Of a stretch of DNA of 64,000 nucleotides, positions 33,025 to 41,483 are shown piece by piece. A program made the translations under genes and the position numbers. Position 1 is the stretch's first letter. The number at the start of each line of letters is the position of its first letter. The notes under the pieces were generated by a model that worked only from the letters and a program-made list of their open reading frames with translations, ran no database searches and was not told where the DNA came from. This DNA comes from Sulfitobacter sp. JL08. Its GTDB lineage: Bacteria > Pseudomonadota > Alphaproteobacteria > Rhodobacterales > Rhodobacteraceae. The stretch spans positions 4,092,001 through 4,156,000 of the forward strand of contig NZ_CP025815.1 in the NCBI RefSeq assembly GCF_003352045.1, in the 5' to 3' direction.

Positions 33025-34836
33025 CTATCTTGCGGGCGAGTACCAGATCGGCGAGCCCCAGGCGCGTTCCTGGATAGTGGCTGGCACGTCTTCCAAAAGG
33101 GGAAGATCGTTGCGCACGGCATCATATGTCGACCAGCGCGGTGTCGGGATTTCGAGGACGCGGGCATAATAGAAGGCCGTTGCCTGCGGGTCATAGTCGA
33201 CATCCGTCCAGCGCCCCATCAGCACCGGCGCGCCTATCTCATTGGTGAACATCGCCATTTTCAGGTCCACCGTGTTGCCAACCGCCGGAAGCTTGCCGGT
33301 GGCCGGGTCGATCTCGCGGTCGCCTGACCAGACAACATCGATGATCTTCTCGTTGGCGTCGCCATATTCGTCAATCCAGCCCTTGATGATCTGGATGCGG
33401 TCAAGATTGGCGCCCATCGGGTCCTTCTCGGCATGAACGGTGAAGCTGGGTGCATCGCCCAGCGGCGGCAGGTTGCCCCCCATATGGGTACCAAGCAGAT
33501 AGCCTTCGTTGGCCATTGCCACCGGATCGGTCGGCTCGGACAGGCCGACGCCGCCGAACATCCGTATCTTGATGCGGGGCCCCGAGGTTGCGAAGGTCTC
33601 GCGCCGCTTCATCGCGTCCCAGATTGCGGCGCGGGTGTTCTCGATCGCCCAGACCCCGGCAAGCGAACCGATGGACAGATCCTTGCCGTCGATCCAGCCG
33701 GCCACGCTGCCTGTGCGGCGACGCTCGACACTTCCATCCTCGGGTCCATGCGCGCCGATGAAACTGTCTTCGGCCACGGCCGACATCATCCCGTTATGAT
33801 TGTCGGTCCCACCGATGAAGCCATATTTGAACGGGTTCACGCCCAGTGCGAATTCATAACCCAGCCCGTCGATCAGCCCCCCGCGCACGAAATCGCGCTG
33901 GCGGAAGATACGGCCTGAGTTCTTCTGGATCGAATCCGCGTTCTCGAACCCGGCAAACTCGTCCGCGGCCCAGAACTTGCGATGTACCTCGGAATTGCCT
34001 TTCACCTGCATCATCTCGATCAGCGGTTCGAAATGCTGGCGCGTGCGGGCATAATCTAGGTCCATTGTATCGCCAAAACTGTCGATGTCGGGGAACATCC
34101 GCCCCTTGGACGCATTGGAATTGTGGGGGATGGCAAGAAGGCGGCGACCTTCAGCTTCCTGCCCCTTCATCCACTTCCAGAGGTTTTCCTCTTCGTTGAT
34201 GTCGATATAGCTCGGCACGCTGTTGGGCACGTTGTTGTCGCGGAACAGCACATTACGGTGCAGGTTTGCCCCGTTGGGCGCCGCGGACCACTCAAAGCCG
34301 ATCAGCGCGGTGAAGGTGCCGGGATCATTGGCCTCTTCGGCGGCATCGACGATCACCTGCCAGGCAGATTTGGCCGTCGCCGGGCCGGCGAAAAAGGGCG
34401 GATGCTGTGGCGTGGCGGAACGGTTCGAGGAAACAACATACTTGATGAACCATTCCTGCCTATCCTCGAGGCTTTCCAACCCGCGCAGCGCGACGAGATC
34501 GGCGTTGTCATGGCCAGGGGCGTCCTCGTACATGGTCGAATACATCTCGCCCAGGTATTCCGCGTGATCTGTCACGGCGGCGAAGTCGAGCGGTCGTTTG
34601 TGCTGGGCGGTGGTGCCGTCCGGCAGGGTTACAGACTCGCCGCGGGCATAGGCCAAGCTGTCGGCCGGCATCAGCCGCGTGCCACCGATATAGGCGTCCA
34701 GCGAGAAGGCCGTGTGCAGGTGGGTTTCGCCGAAATAGGCATTACGCAACGGGTTAGGCTCGGCCTGAGTGATGATCGGGGCAAGGGCCAGAGCCACAAG
34801 CGCAGTTGCACCTTTGAATGCAGATTTGAGTTTCAT
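33025..34836 (-). CDS. DUF3604 protein (PHP-like metal-dependent, full length)
   Basis: 603 residues with signal peptide (cleavage near ITQAEP). DUF3604 features: NAYFGETHLHTAFSLD (His39, His41), LDFAAVTDHAEYLGEM, FTALIGFEWSAAPNGANLHRNVLFRD, IPHNSNASKGRMF, IEMMQVKGNSEVH, NPFKYGFIGGTDNHNG, and the C-terminal QERAWGSPIWYSPAR. The HxH, DHAE and HN motifs resemble PHP-type metal sites, so a periplasmic metal-dependent hydrolase is likely; the reaction is not established for the family. It overlaps the sulfatase gene upstream by four bases. Confidence 0.85.
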   Translation of the reverse strand: MKLKSAFKGATALVALALAPIITQAEPNPLRNAYFGETHLHTAFSLDAYIGGTRLMPADSLAYARGESVTLPDGTTAQHKRPLDFAAVTDHAEYLGEMYSTMYEDAPGHDNADLVALRGLESLEDRQEWFIKYVVSSNRSATPQHPPFFAGPATAKSAWQVIVDAAEEANDPGTFTALIGFEWSAAPNGANLHRNVLFRDNNVPNSVPSYIDINEEENLWKWMKGQEAEGRRLLAIPHNSNASKGRMFPDIDSFGDTMDLDYARTRQHFEPLIEMMQVKGNSEVHRKFWAADEFAGFENADSIQKNSGRIFRQRDFVRGGLIDGLGYEFALGVNPFKYGFIGGTDNHNGMMSAVAEDSFIGAHGPEDGSVERRRTGSVAGWIDGKDLSIGSLAGVWAIENTRAAIWDAMKRRETFATSGPRIKIRMFGGVGLSEPTDPVAMANEGYLLGTHMGGNLPPLGDAPSFTVHAEKDPMGANLDRIQIIKGWIDEYGDANEKIIDVVWSGDREIDPATGKLPAVGNTVDLKMAMFTNEIGAPVLMGRWTDVDYDPQATAFYYARVLEIPTPRWSTYDAVRNDLPLLEDVPATIQERAWGSPIWYSPAR

Positions 34837-36431
34837 AGTCCAAGATCCTTCGGCGGAAACAATTTGAAAGTGGCGCCATGTGCCTTGAGTTCGGCGCCAA
34901 GCGAGGCGGTCCAGGCGTTCATGCGATGGCCGACCGGGTACTCTTCCTTCGGATCGACATAAAGATTGAACAGCCAGGGCGCGAGACCCGTAGGTACGAC
35001 GGCCGCCATGTCGATATAAAGGAACTTCTCCTGTGGCAGGGACACAAGAAGATGCGCCTTGTATTCCAGCATCCGTATCGCGGCGAGTTGCGCGCCAAGC
35101 CAGTTATAGACATGTTCGCGGCGGCTTTCGCCGTTTTCGACGATCAGGAACGAGCTTTGGTCGATGCCGTCATAATACTTGTCATCCGGCAGGCTGTCGG
35201 TAGACACGCCCCCCAGCGCCAGCGATGTGTCGAACAGGTCCATCAGGTCGAACAACCCGTCCGACACCCGGCCCGGCTCGATCATCCCGTTCCAGTAGGC
35301 AATGCCCGGCACCCGGACGCCGCCCTCCCATGTGGTGCCCTTGGCGCCACGGAACGGGGTGTATCCGCTGTCGGGCCAGCTATCCATTTGCGGGCCATTG
35401 TCGGAGGTGACAAAGATAATGGTATTCTCCAGCTCTCCCACCTGATCCAGCTTGGCCACGATGTCGCCGATATAGGCGTCCACCTCGACCATGTTGTCGC
35501 GATAGGGGTATTTAGACGCGCTTGCGCCTTTGAATGCCTCGGAAGGAAAATTGTCGGCATGCACCTTCATGAAGCTGTGGCTGATGAAGAACGGCTTGTC
35601 GCCCATGGCCAGTTCTTCGATCCGTTTGAGGGTATAGTCACGCAGTTTGCGGTCGCCTTCGGCCATCTTTTCCATGCTGTCGATGGTCTCGACGGTTTCG
35701 GTGGTGCCGTCCTTAAGCCCGTAGATCAGATCGTTGTTCGACCCGATCGCGCGATAGCGGGCCAGCTTGTCGGGATCGAGGACGAGATCGGGGAACCGCC
35801 CTTGATAGACGTCCTGGGTGTATTCCTTCTGCGCCTTGTAGAAGCCATAGAATTCGTCAAAGCCCACGTCATGCGGGCGCATTCCCTCGCCTTCGCCGAT
35901 ATGCCACTTGCCTACCAGCATCGTGTGATATCCGGCATCCGATAGCAGGCCCGCAACCGAAAGCTCGCCCTCCCACGGGTTCTGCTTGATGTCGTCGCCG
36001 GCCAGGATCGGGCGGATCAGTCCGGTGCGCACCGGCAGTCGCCCGGTGTAGACGGCAGCACGGGTCGGCGTGCAGGTGTATTGCGAATAGGTCGAGGTCA
36101 GCTTGAGCCCCTCGGCTGCAAGCGCGTCCATGTTCGGCGTCGCCGCTCCGATCATTTCGCCGCCGCCAAAGGCGCCCGGATCGCCATAGCCCATGTCGTC
36201 GACGATGAAGATCACGATATTGGGTTTCTGCCCGGTGCGGGCCTCGAAATCGGCCAGTTTTTTCGCCGCCGCGGCCTCCTGCTCGGGGCGTGGAATCGCG
36301 GGCTGGCGGTTGACTGACGTTGCCACCGCTCGGCTAAGCGTCGAGGCCGGTTGCGGAACGGCGGGTTTTTCCTGCGCCAGCGTGGCGCTGGCCAGCAAAA
36401 GTGCGCAACAGGTAGAAATCAGTCTGTTCAT
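34833..36431 (-). CDS. Secreted formylglycine-dependent sulfatase (arylsulfatase type)
   Basis: 532 residues with signal peptide ending LAQE. Active-site features are intact: IVIFIVDDMGYGD (Asp78, Asp79), CTPTRAAVYTGR (Cys120, converted to formylglycine by the CxPxR motif), LVGKWHIGE, HSFMKVH, TSDNGPQ and GAKGTTWEGG. The enzyme hydrolyses sulfate esters in the periplasm or outside. The maturase must be encoded elsewhere. Being coupled to the DUF3604 gene by a four-base overlap and lying between two DUF3604 genes suggests the two activities act on one substrate. Confidence 0.9.
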   Translation of the reverse strand: MNRLISTCCALLLASATLAQEKPAVPQPASTLSRAVATSVNRQPAIPRPEQEAAAAKKLADFEARTGQKPNIVIFIVDDMGYGDPGAFGGGEMIGAATPNMDALAAEGLKLTSTYSQYTCTPTRAAVYTGRLPVRTGLIRPILAGDDIKQNPWEGELSVAGLLSDAGYHTMLVGKWHIGEGEGMRPHDVGFDEFYGFYKAQKEYTQDVYQGRFPDLVLDPDKLARYRAIGSNNDLIYGLKDGTTETVETIDSMEKMAEGDRKLRDYTLKRIEELAMGDKPFFISHSFMKVHADNFPSEAFKGASASKYPYRDNMVEVDAYIGDIVAKLDQVGELENTIIFVTSDNGPQMDSWPDSGYTPFRGAKGTTWEGGVRVPGIAYWNGMIEPGRVSDGLFDLMDLFDTSLALGGVSTDSLPDDKYYDGIDQSSFLIVENGESRREHVYNWLGAQLAAIRMLEYKAHLLVSLPQEKFLYIDMAAVVPTGLAPWLFNLYVDPKEEYPVGHRMNAWTASLGAELKAHGATFKLFPPKDLGL

Positions 36432-36441
36432 CTTTGCATCC

Positions 36442-37128
36442 TTAGTTCGGTGTATACCAGATGGGCGACGTATAGGCGCGTTCCTGGGTGATCATGACCA
36501 CTTCGGGGTCCAGCTTGAACGGATTGACCCCCTCGTTGGCCTGAAATTGCAGGCCGTATTTCAGGATCGAACGGGCGTATTCGAAGGGCAGCATCTCGGG
36601 CGTCTTGGCCTCGGACACGTCCAGATTGGCCCAGTCCCACTGCTCGTAATCTGCAAACTCGTCGGTGGGAGAGAGCAGCGGGTGTGTTTCGCTGTCTCCC
36701 TTGGTCTGGCCGATCTCCAGCAGTTTTTCCCAGCGGGCGCGGGTTTCGAGGTATTCCCGGTCGAAGGGCGCGCCGCGCATGATGTCTGTGATTACTCCCA
36801 TGCCGTCGGTGTGTTCTGTCAGCATGTAGAAATCAAACGGGCGGGGCAGCTTGACCGGTTGTCCGGTGTTCGATGTCACCTGCTCACCTCTTGCAAAGCG
36901 ATACATGTCGCGTGGCATCAGCGTGGTGCCGCCGCCACCGGCATCCGCCGAAAGCGCCGAATGGACATGCGTGTCGCCAAACAGCACTTGCGTTGGAAAG
37001 CCGCGGTTTGCGTTCGGCGAATAAGGCTGCCCTTTCAACACGTCCACGGCACCGTCAGGCGGGGGGTCCTGCGCCATGACGGGCATGGCAAAAAAAGCGG
37101 CGGCCGCTGCTGCAAAGACGGTTTTCAT
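36442..37128 (-). CDS. Internally deleted DUF3604 protein
   Basis: ATG 37128 follows AAAGGA. 228 residues against about 600 for the family. Signal peptide ending PVMAQD, then a normal DUF3604 start (LFGDTHVHSALSADAGGGGTTLMP, with HxH at residues 54-56) to residue about 120. The sequence then jumps to the mid-protein block LLEIGQTKGDSETHPLLSPTDEFADYE and EMLPFEYARSILKYGL...NPFK, then directly to the family end TQERAYTSPIWYTPN. Two in-frame internal losses are implied, near residues 121-131 and 205-212. The frame is intact and the signals are good, so the short form may be functional, for example as a regulator or partner of the long paralogue at 33025. Confidence 0.75.
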   Translation of the reverse strand: MKTVFAAAAAAFFAMPVMAQDPPPDGAVDVLKGQPYSPNANRGFPTQVLFGDTHVHSALSADAGGGGTTLMPRDMYRFARGEQVTSNTGQPVKLPRPFDFYMLTEHTDGMGVITDIMRGAPFDREYLETRARWEKLLEIGQTKGDSETHPLLSPTDEFADYEQWDWANLDVSEAKTPEMLPFEYARSILKYGLQFQANEGVNPFKLDPEVVMITQERAYTSPIWYTPN

Positions 37129-37261
37129 CAAGGTGTTCCTTTAGCAGGTTCCAGGCAAACTGCCGGCTCGAATCGGTTTCCAATCGCAAGTATCGCCAAG
37201 CTAGGGTAGCTTCGCGTCAATGATTGCGCTTTCGTCCACAATCTTGGGAAATGGAGTCTAC

Positions 37262-37945
37262 ATGTCCGCCATCGGAATTCTCTCAAAGGGTTGGGTGGGG
37301 GATCTTCCCGTCCAATTAGGGCGCCGGTTCTGCGCTCTTGGTCAGCAGGTTTCCTTTGGGCCCGGCGAGATTGTGTATTCCGCCGGTGAGGAAGCGAACA
37401 GTTTATACGGGTGTCTCGGCGGCACCTTGCGTTTGAGTTTTGCGGGTGAAAACGGAGCGCTGCGCTTTGTACATCTGATGGGTCCCGGTATGTGGACCGG
37501 CGATTTTGCTTTCCTGTCCAACCAGCCGCGCGCGTTCGAACTCAGGACCTCGGAAGCGGCACGACTGCTGCGGATTGATCGCGGGGCGGTCCTGCGCCTT
37601 GCCCACGATCATCCCGAAACCTGGAAGTGGCTGGCGTTCTGCACCGCATGCAACCTGGGTCTGGCCATGACCGTGGCCGACCACCTTATGATCCGGGATG
37701 CAGGTAAGCGGCTGGCAGCGACGCTGTTGCGGCTGTCGGCGCGCCTCGGATCGCATCCATCCGTGGCCCCGATAGATCGGTTGCTGCTGACCCAGTCGGA
37801 TCTGGCTGATGCCGCCAACCTGTCCCTATCCGCGACCGGGCGTCTATTGCGCAGTCTGCATTCGCAAGGGCTGATCGATGTCAGTTATGGAGAGATCGGC
37901 ATCGTCAATGCGCCCCGACTTCAGAGTCTGGTTGAGAAATGCTGA
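37262..37945 (+). CDS. Crp/Fnr-family transcriptional regulator
   Basis: ATG 37262 follows GGAG with five-base spacing (an upstream start at 37220 is open but lacks a Shine-Dalgarno). 227 residues: a cyclic-nucleotide-binding-like barrel (GQQVSFGPGEIVYSAGEEANSLYGCLGGTLRLSF, GPGMWTGDFAFLS), a dimer helix and a winged HTH (LTQSDLADAANLSLSATGRLLRSLHSQGLIDV). No Fnr-type N-terminal cysteine cluster is present, and the phosphate-binding RxS of cAMP binders is not obvious. It is divergent from the DUF3604/sulfatase operon across 133 bases and is the best candidate for its regulator. Confidence 0.85.
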   Translation: MSAIGILSKGWVGDLPVQLGRRFCALGQQVSFGPGEIVYSAGEEANSLYGCLGGTLRLSFAGENGALRFVHLMGPGMWTGDFAFLSNQPRAFELRTSEAARLLRIDRGAVLRLAHDHPETWKWLAFCTACNLGLAMTVADHLMIRDAGKRLAATLLRLSARLGSHPSVAPIDRLLLTQSDLADAANLSLSATGRLLRSLHSQGLIDVSYGEIGIVNAPRLQSLVEKC

Positions 37946-38002
37946 ATGGAGCGGTCTGCCGTCATGATATAATTCGGCACTCTGACTGTTGGCCAGCAGA
38001 TC

Positions 38003-38030
38003 TCCGGTTCGAACCCGGACGGGCTCACCA
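38003..38030 (+). other. tRNA 3'-end fragment (T-arm, acceptor strand and CCA)
   Basis: TCCGGTTCGAACCCGGA (38003-38019) is a perfect 5-bp T-arm with the TTCGAAC loop, followed by CGGGCTC, discriminator A and CCA (38020-38030). The upstream 80 bases offer only four acceptor pairs (GAGC at 37949) and no acceptable D- or anticodon arm, so this is not a complete tRNA. It resembles the 3' end of an arginine tRNA (..CGGGCGCACCA). Fragments like this are commonly left as attachment-site duplicates by integrating elements. Confidence 0.55.
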
Positions 38031-38085
38031 TTTCACGCGATGCAAAATGCCGCGCACGAGCCCTGTTTCGGGTACCGGAGCAAGA

Positions 38086-38748
38086 TTATGGCAAACGCTC
38101 AGGTGTGCTGGGGCGGGCAAGCAGGAAGGTTGCAAGACATCCGGCGAAAAATCCGCCCAGATGTGTTTCCCAGGCGAGCTGGCCGCCCGTGCTCCAGTAC
38201 ATGACAACATTCAGCAGAATAAGCAGCGTGATCGGCCACAATATGGCAAAGGCCAAAGTCTTGAGGCCCGACCGTTCGGCCAGAGTTGCAGACACATCAA
38301 TCACGATCCAGGCCCCCGCAAGCCCGAACAACCCGCCGGACGCCCCAACCATCGGCTGGATGGTCGTTCCGAACAGACCGAAGCCAAGCGCGCCTCCCAA
38401 AACGGCGGCAACATAGACAAGCAGGAACCGCCAGGAACCCAGCGAGGCAGAAATCGACCCGCCCAGGGTAAACAAGGTGATCATGTTGACCACCAGATGA
38501 CCAAAACCGGCATGCAGAAACGCGTAGGTCACAAACATGGAGTAGGGCTGTACCGCATAGTTCGGACGCCAGCCTTGCAAAAGCCCCGACCAGAACGCGC
38601 CGTTCTGATAGGTCAGCGAGCGAAGCCGGGTACTTGCCCAAAGTCCCCAGTCCGCGCCCTGCAAGACCAGTTCGGGAAGGACGCACAGGACGATCAGAAG
38701 GAACACCATCCACGGGCGGCCTTCAGAGAGGGGGGATTGATCCGTCAT
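38086..38748 (-). CDS. Rhomboid-family intramembrane serine protease
   Basis: 220 residues, six hydrophobic segments. The active-site GASGG (Ser137, helix 4) and the catalytic His196 in ETHLGGFFAG (helix 6) are present, as are HAGFGHLVVNM (His84, Asn88; helix 2) and a WR-type loop upstream. It cleaves transmembrane segments of unknown substrates. It is followed on the same strand (upstream, at 38785) by exopolysaccharide export genes; the 36-base gap suggests it may be co-transcribed with them. Confidence 0.9.
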   Translation of the reverse strand: MTDQSPLSEGRPWMVFLLIVLCVLPELVLQGADWGLWASTRLRSLTYQNGAFWSGLLQGWRPNYAVQPYSMFVTYAFLHAGFGHLVVNMITLFTLGGSISASLGSWRFLLVYVAAVLGGALGFGLFGTTIQPMVGASGGLFGLAGAWIVIDVSATLAERSGLKTLAFAILWPITLLILLNVVMYWSTGGQLAWETHLGGFFAGCLATFLLARPSTPERLP

Positions 38749-38784
38749 GAAGTGATTGAAGCAGGGCCACCGCGCTTTTGCACG

Positions 38785-40170
38785 TCAGCGCAACAGATCA
38801 AATTCACGCCGCAACGTTACAAAGATGGATTGCGAATCCGCTTCACCAACGTTCTGTTCATCCCGGATACGGTAACTCACGCCGGAACTGAGCGTCCAAT
38901 CCTGCGTCAACGCATGATTATAACTGATCGAAAGGTCCGTCCGGTTCACATCATTCGCGTTATCAAATTCCGATGCGCCATAACTTGCATCAAACCCGAT
39001 GCTCGACACCGAATTGATATCGTACAAGTACCCAAGAGCCAGCGTTGTGAACAGTCGTTCATCATCTTCGCTGTTGCTTGAGATCTGCCGGTTCAGTCGT
39101 GCAAACACGCGGCCCGTTGGCAGGTTACGCTGCCAGTTCAAGCTGCCTATGACGTTGGCATCAAAGGTATCACTGTCCGTAACACCAATGCTGTAAGACA
39201 ATGAGCCAAGCGGGATTGGCATCATCCGCGCAAACAACAAGGTCGCGCGGCGGCCGTTTTCATTCTGTGTCACGTCGAAAGAGGTTTCGACCGATCCGGA
39301 AGACAAATCCCGAGACCAGGTCAGGCTGCCGATGACACCTTCGTCCACTTCCGTAACACCGAATTCCTCGGTGTCTGTTTCAGAATAACCGATAGATCCC
39401 ACAATGCGGGTCGTTGCCGAAATCGCATGATCGGCGCCAACGCTAACAGATGTGGTGCGTCGGTCCGTCTGTTGTGTATCGTCCGAGGTAAAGCGGCTGT
39501 ATTCAGCGTCGATAAACGCCGTTGTAACCGGCGAAAACCGGAACAGGACGCTACCGCCGGCACCCAAGCGTTCAAAATCGTCAAGGGTGGAACCAGCAGA
39601 CAAATTCCGATACATCGTTTGGGCTGCATCAGCAAACAGGACGAACCCGATCGGGTCCTGTAATCCGGTTTCGATCCGCGCGTTGGCACGGGCCACTTCG
39701 CGCGTTCCCGTACCGTTCAGACTCTCGAAATCTTCCGGCAATACGATGACGCCGTTCTCGTCCTCGAAGTCGGACAATGATCTGTCAAAAGAAACGTCGC
39801 TTTCGGCATAGCTCGCGCCGAATGAAAGAAGCGCGTTGGCACCCGTTGTTGAATAGTTGAAACCGATGTTCGGGTCGACCAAACCGGTATCGACACCTTG
39901 CTCTACATCACCATATCGCAGCGCCGCACCCAGATTGAAACGCAGGCTTTGCGTTCTTGTCTGGCTGAGCACGTTCAGATCAAACGCCGTTGTGGAAAAC
40001 GCGGACGACCCGGATTCCGGGATATCCAGAGACAGGTTATCCCCCGCCTCGAACCGTTGTTCGACACCAAACGTTGCCTGCAGCCCTTCAAGCTCCTGCG
40101 CGAACGCAGGCATCAACGTTACAACCAGCCCGCACAAGGCCGTCGTTCCCAAATACAGCTTTCTACTCAC
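38785..40170 (-). CDS. Outer-membrane beta-barrel protein of exopolysaccharide cluster
   Basis: 461 residues. Signal peptide ending PAFAQE. The rest is a long series of alternating strands with RxNR and SIGY motifs (VFARLNRQISSN, RTSVSVGADHAISATTRIVGSIGY), ending FVTLRREFDLLR. Its position next to the Wza-like exporter and its size match the uncharacterised barrel of exosortase-linked exopolysaccharide loci (PEP-CTERM-associated, TIGR03016-like). It may form the outer-membrane exit for the polymer together with the exporter. It is 28 bases downstream of the exporter gene. Confidence 0.7.
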   Translation of the reverse strand: MSRKLYLGTTALCGLVVTLMPAFAQELEGLQATFGVEQRFEAGDNLSLDIPESGSSAFSTTAFDLNVLSQTRTQSLRFNLGAALRYGDVEQGVDTGLVDPNIGFNYSTTGANALLSFGASYAESDVSFDRSLSDFEDENGVIVLPEDFESLNGTGTREVARANARIETGLQDPIGFVLFADAAQTMYRNLSAGSTLDDFERLGAGGSVLFRFSPVTTAFIDAEYSRFTSDDTQQTDRRTTSVSVGADHAISATTRIVGSIGYSETDTEEFGVTEVDEGVIGSLTWSRDLSSGSVETSFDVTQNENGRRATLLFARMMPIPLGSLSYSIGVTDSDTFDANVIGSLNWQRNLPTGRVFARLNRQISSNSEDDERLFTTLALGYLYDINSVSSIGFDASYGASEFDNANDVNRTDLSISYNHALTQDWTLSSGVSYRIRDEQNVGEADSQSIFVTLRREFDLLR

Positions 40171-40197
40171 GATTGCGCCCCGCTCGTGATTTTTTTG

Positions 40198-40809
40198 TTA
40201 TTCGAACAGCCTTCTTTGCGGCACAATAATCACGTCGCCAGATGCCAACGTGGTTGTACCGATGCTGCTTTGTCCTGCAAGTATGTCTTGGTAGTTGATA
40301 TTGTACACCTTCTCAGTGCCCGACTTGTCTTTGCGTCGCAGTTGAATCCGCTTGGTGGCGGCAAAATCAGAAAAGCCACCGATTTCGGCAAGAAGCTGCA
40401 AAATGTTTGTCCCGCTGGAAACCGAAACCTTGCCCGCGTTTGCAACTTCTCCCAAGACGTAAACATCAATTGTCGACGTTCCGGAATAGGTTGCAGGGTC
40501 CGGTGCGGCGACGCTGTTCACCGACACAAAAACCGTCGGCGGTGCTGCGAAGTTCGGCGCCAGTTTTCCCGCGATTTCAGCCTGAACCTGATCCACGCTG
40601 CGTCCGGACGCCAAAACCGTACCTGCCAGCGGCAAGGAAATGCGCCCATCCGGCGTGACAAGAACCTGCCTGTTGATGCTGGGATCTTCCAGCACTTCCA
40701 CTTGCAGGACATCACCTGACTTAACACGGTAACTGTCCTGAGCGGACGCCGAAGCCACAAAAAACGGCAAAACAAACAATACCGTAGCGAGCGTGAAAAT
40801 ATGTTTCAT
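40198..40809 (-). CDS. Polysaccharide export protein (Wza-like, Poly_export/SLBB)
   Basis: ATG 40809 follows GAGAAAG; 203 residues. Signal peptide ending SASAQDS, then YRVKSGDVLQVEVLEDPSINRQVLVTPDGRISLPLAGTV (the Poly_export motif), then an SLBB-like beta-grasp region (TIDVYVLGEVANAGKVSVSSGTNILQLLAEIGGFSDFAATKRI), ending VIIVPQRRLFE. Shorter than Wza (about 380) because it has a single SLBB and no C-terminal barrel helix, as is usual for this class. It forms the periplasmic/outer-membrane part of a polysaccharide channel. Confidence 0.85.
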   Translation of the reverse strand: MKHIFTLATVLFVLPFFVASASAQDSYRVKSGDVLQVEVLEDPSINRQVLVTPDGRISLPLAGTVLASGRSVDQVQAEIAGKLAPNFAAPPTVFVSVNSVAAPDPATYSGTSTIDVYVLGEVANAGKVSVSSGTNILQLLAEIGGFSDFAATKRIQLRRKDKSGTEKVYNINYQDILAGQSSIGTTTLASGDVIIVPQRRLFE

Positions 40810-41151
40810 GCTAATCTTTCTCTCGTTCCGGGCAACAGGCCCTTTCGCATGAGCATAAGCACAACACGGCTTTGCAGAAAGCAAAAACGCGGAAATATTG
40901 CAAATAGCGCATACAAATACCGCCAAGCCGTGCCGATGATGCAACAGCGTTTCCGATGACAGACGCCTTTTATTGATGAAATATCAACAGAGCCGGCAAT
41001 CGCTCGCCGACAGGCGCCTTAATCCTCATTTCATTCCGCGCAGTCATAATTGTGCCTTAGTAAGACCACATTTGCGCGCCAACGTCAGTCCATCTGCCAA
41101 GATGAGTACTGCTTTGTTGGACCGTGTCGCAAATCAAAGAAAGAAAATAGA
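40810..41151. other. Divergent intergenic region
   Basis: About 340 bases between the exporter gene and the small membrane protein. It must hold promoters in both directions. I see no gene and no convincing terminator. Confidence 0.4.
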
Positions 41152-41373
41152 ATGCTAGGTTTCGTTTTTCTGGGGGTTGTTGCAAGTTTCGGTGCCACCG
41201 CGACGGCGCTTTTCTACGGATTGCCGATCTGGCTTGCCATTCTGATCTATGTTGCCACCGGCACCACGACCCTGCTTGCGATTGTGGGGTGGGTCGCAAT
41301 CCGCGAGAAACTTGTGACGTCATCCGGCAATAACGAAGAGTTCGAATTCGGCATGCAGGGCAGCCAGAGCTGA
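41152..41373 (+). CDS. Small two-helix membrane protein
   Basis: 73 residues from ATG 41152. Two hydrophobic helices (MLGFVFLGVVASFGATATALFYGL and WLAILIYVATGTTTLLAIVGWVAI) end in a short polar tail (REKLVTSSGNNEEFEFGMQGSQS). No known domain. It lies alone on the plus strand between two minus-strand exopolysaccharide blocks, so a role there is possible but unproven. Confidence 0.5.
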   Translation: MLGFVFLGVVASFGATATALFYGLPIWLAILIYVATGTTTLLAIVGWVAIREKLVTSSGNNEEFEFGMQGSQS

Positions 41374-41483
41374 TTCGCACAACTGGCCGCATTTACGGCT
41401 GTTTTCACAATTCTCCCGTCACGACCATCAGGTTTGATCAAGTCGTTGCGCGATACCGCTGACGCCTTCTATCGCACAAACAC

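Noticed and set aside
37949-38030. Complete tRNA of 82 bases including the T-arm at 38003
   Set aside because: Only four acceptor pairs form, the D-like arm has a 13-base loop and no 5-bp anticodon stem with a 7-base loop can be drawn.
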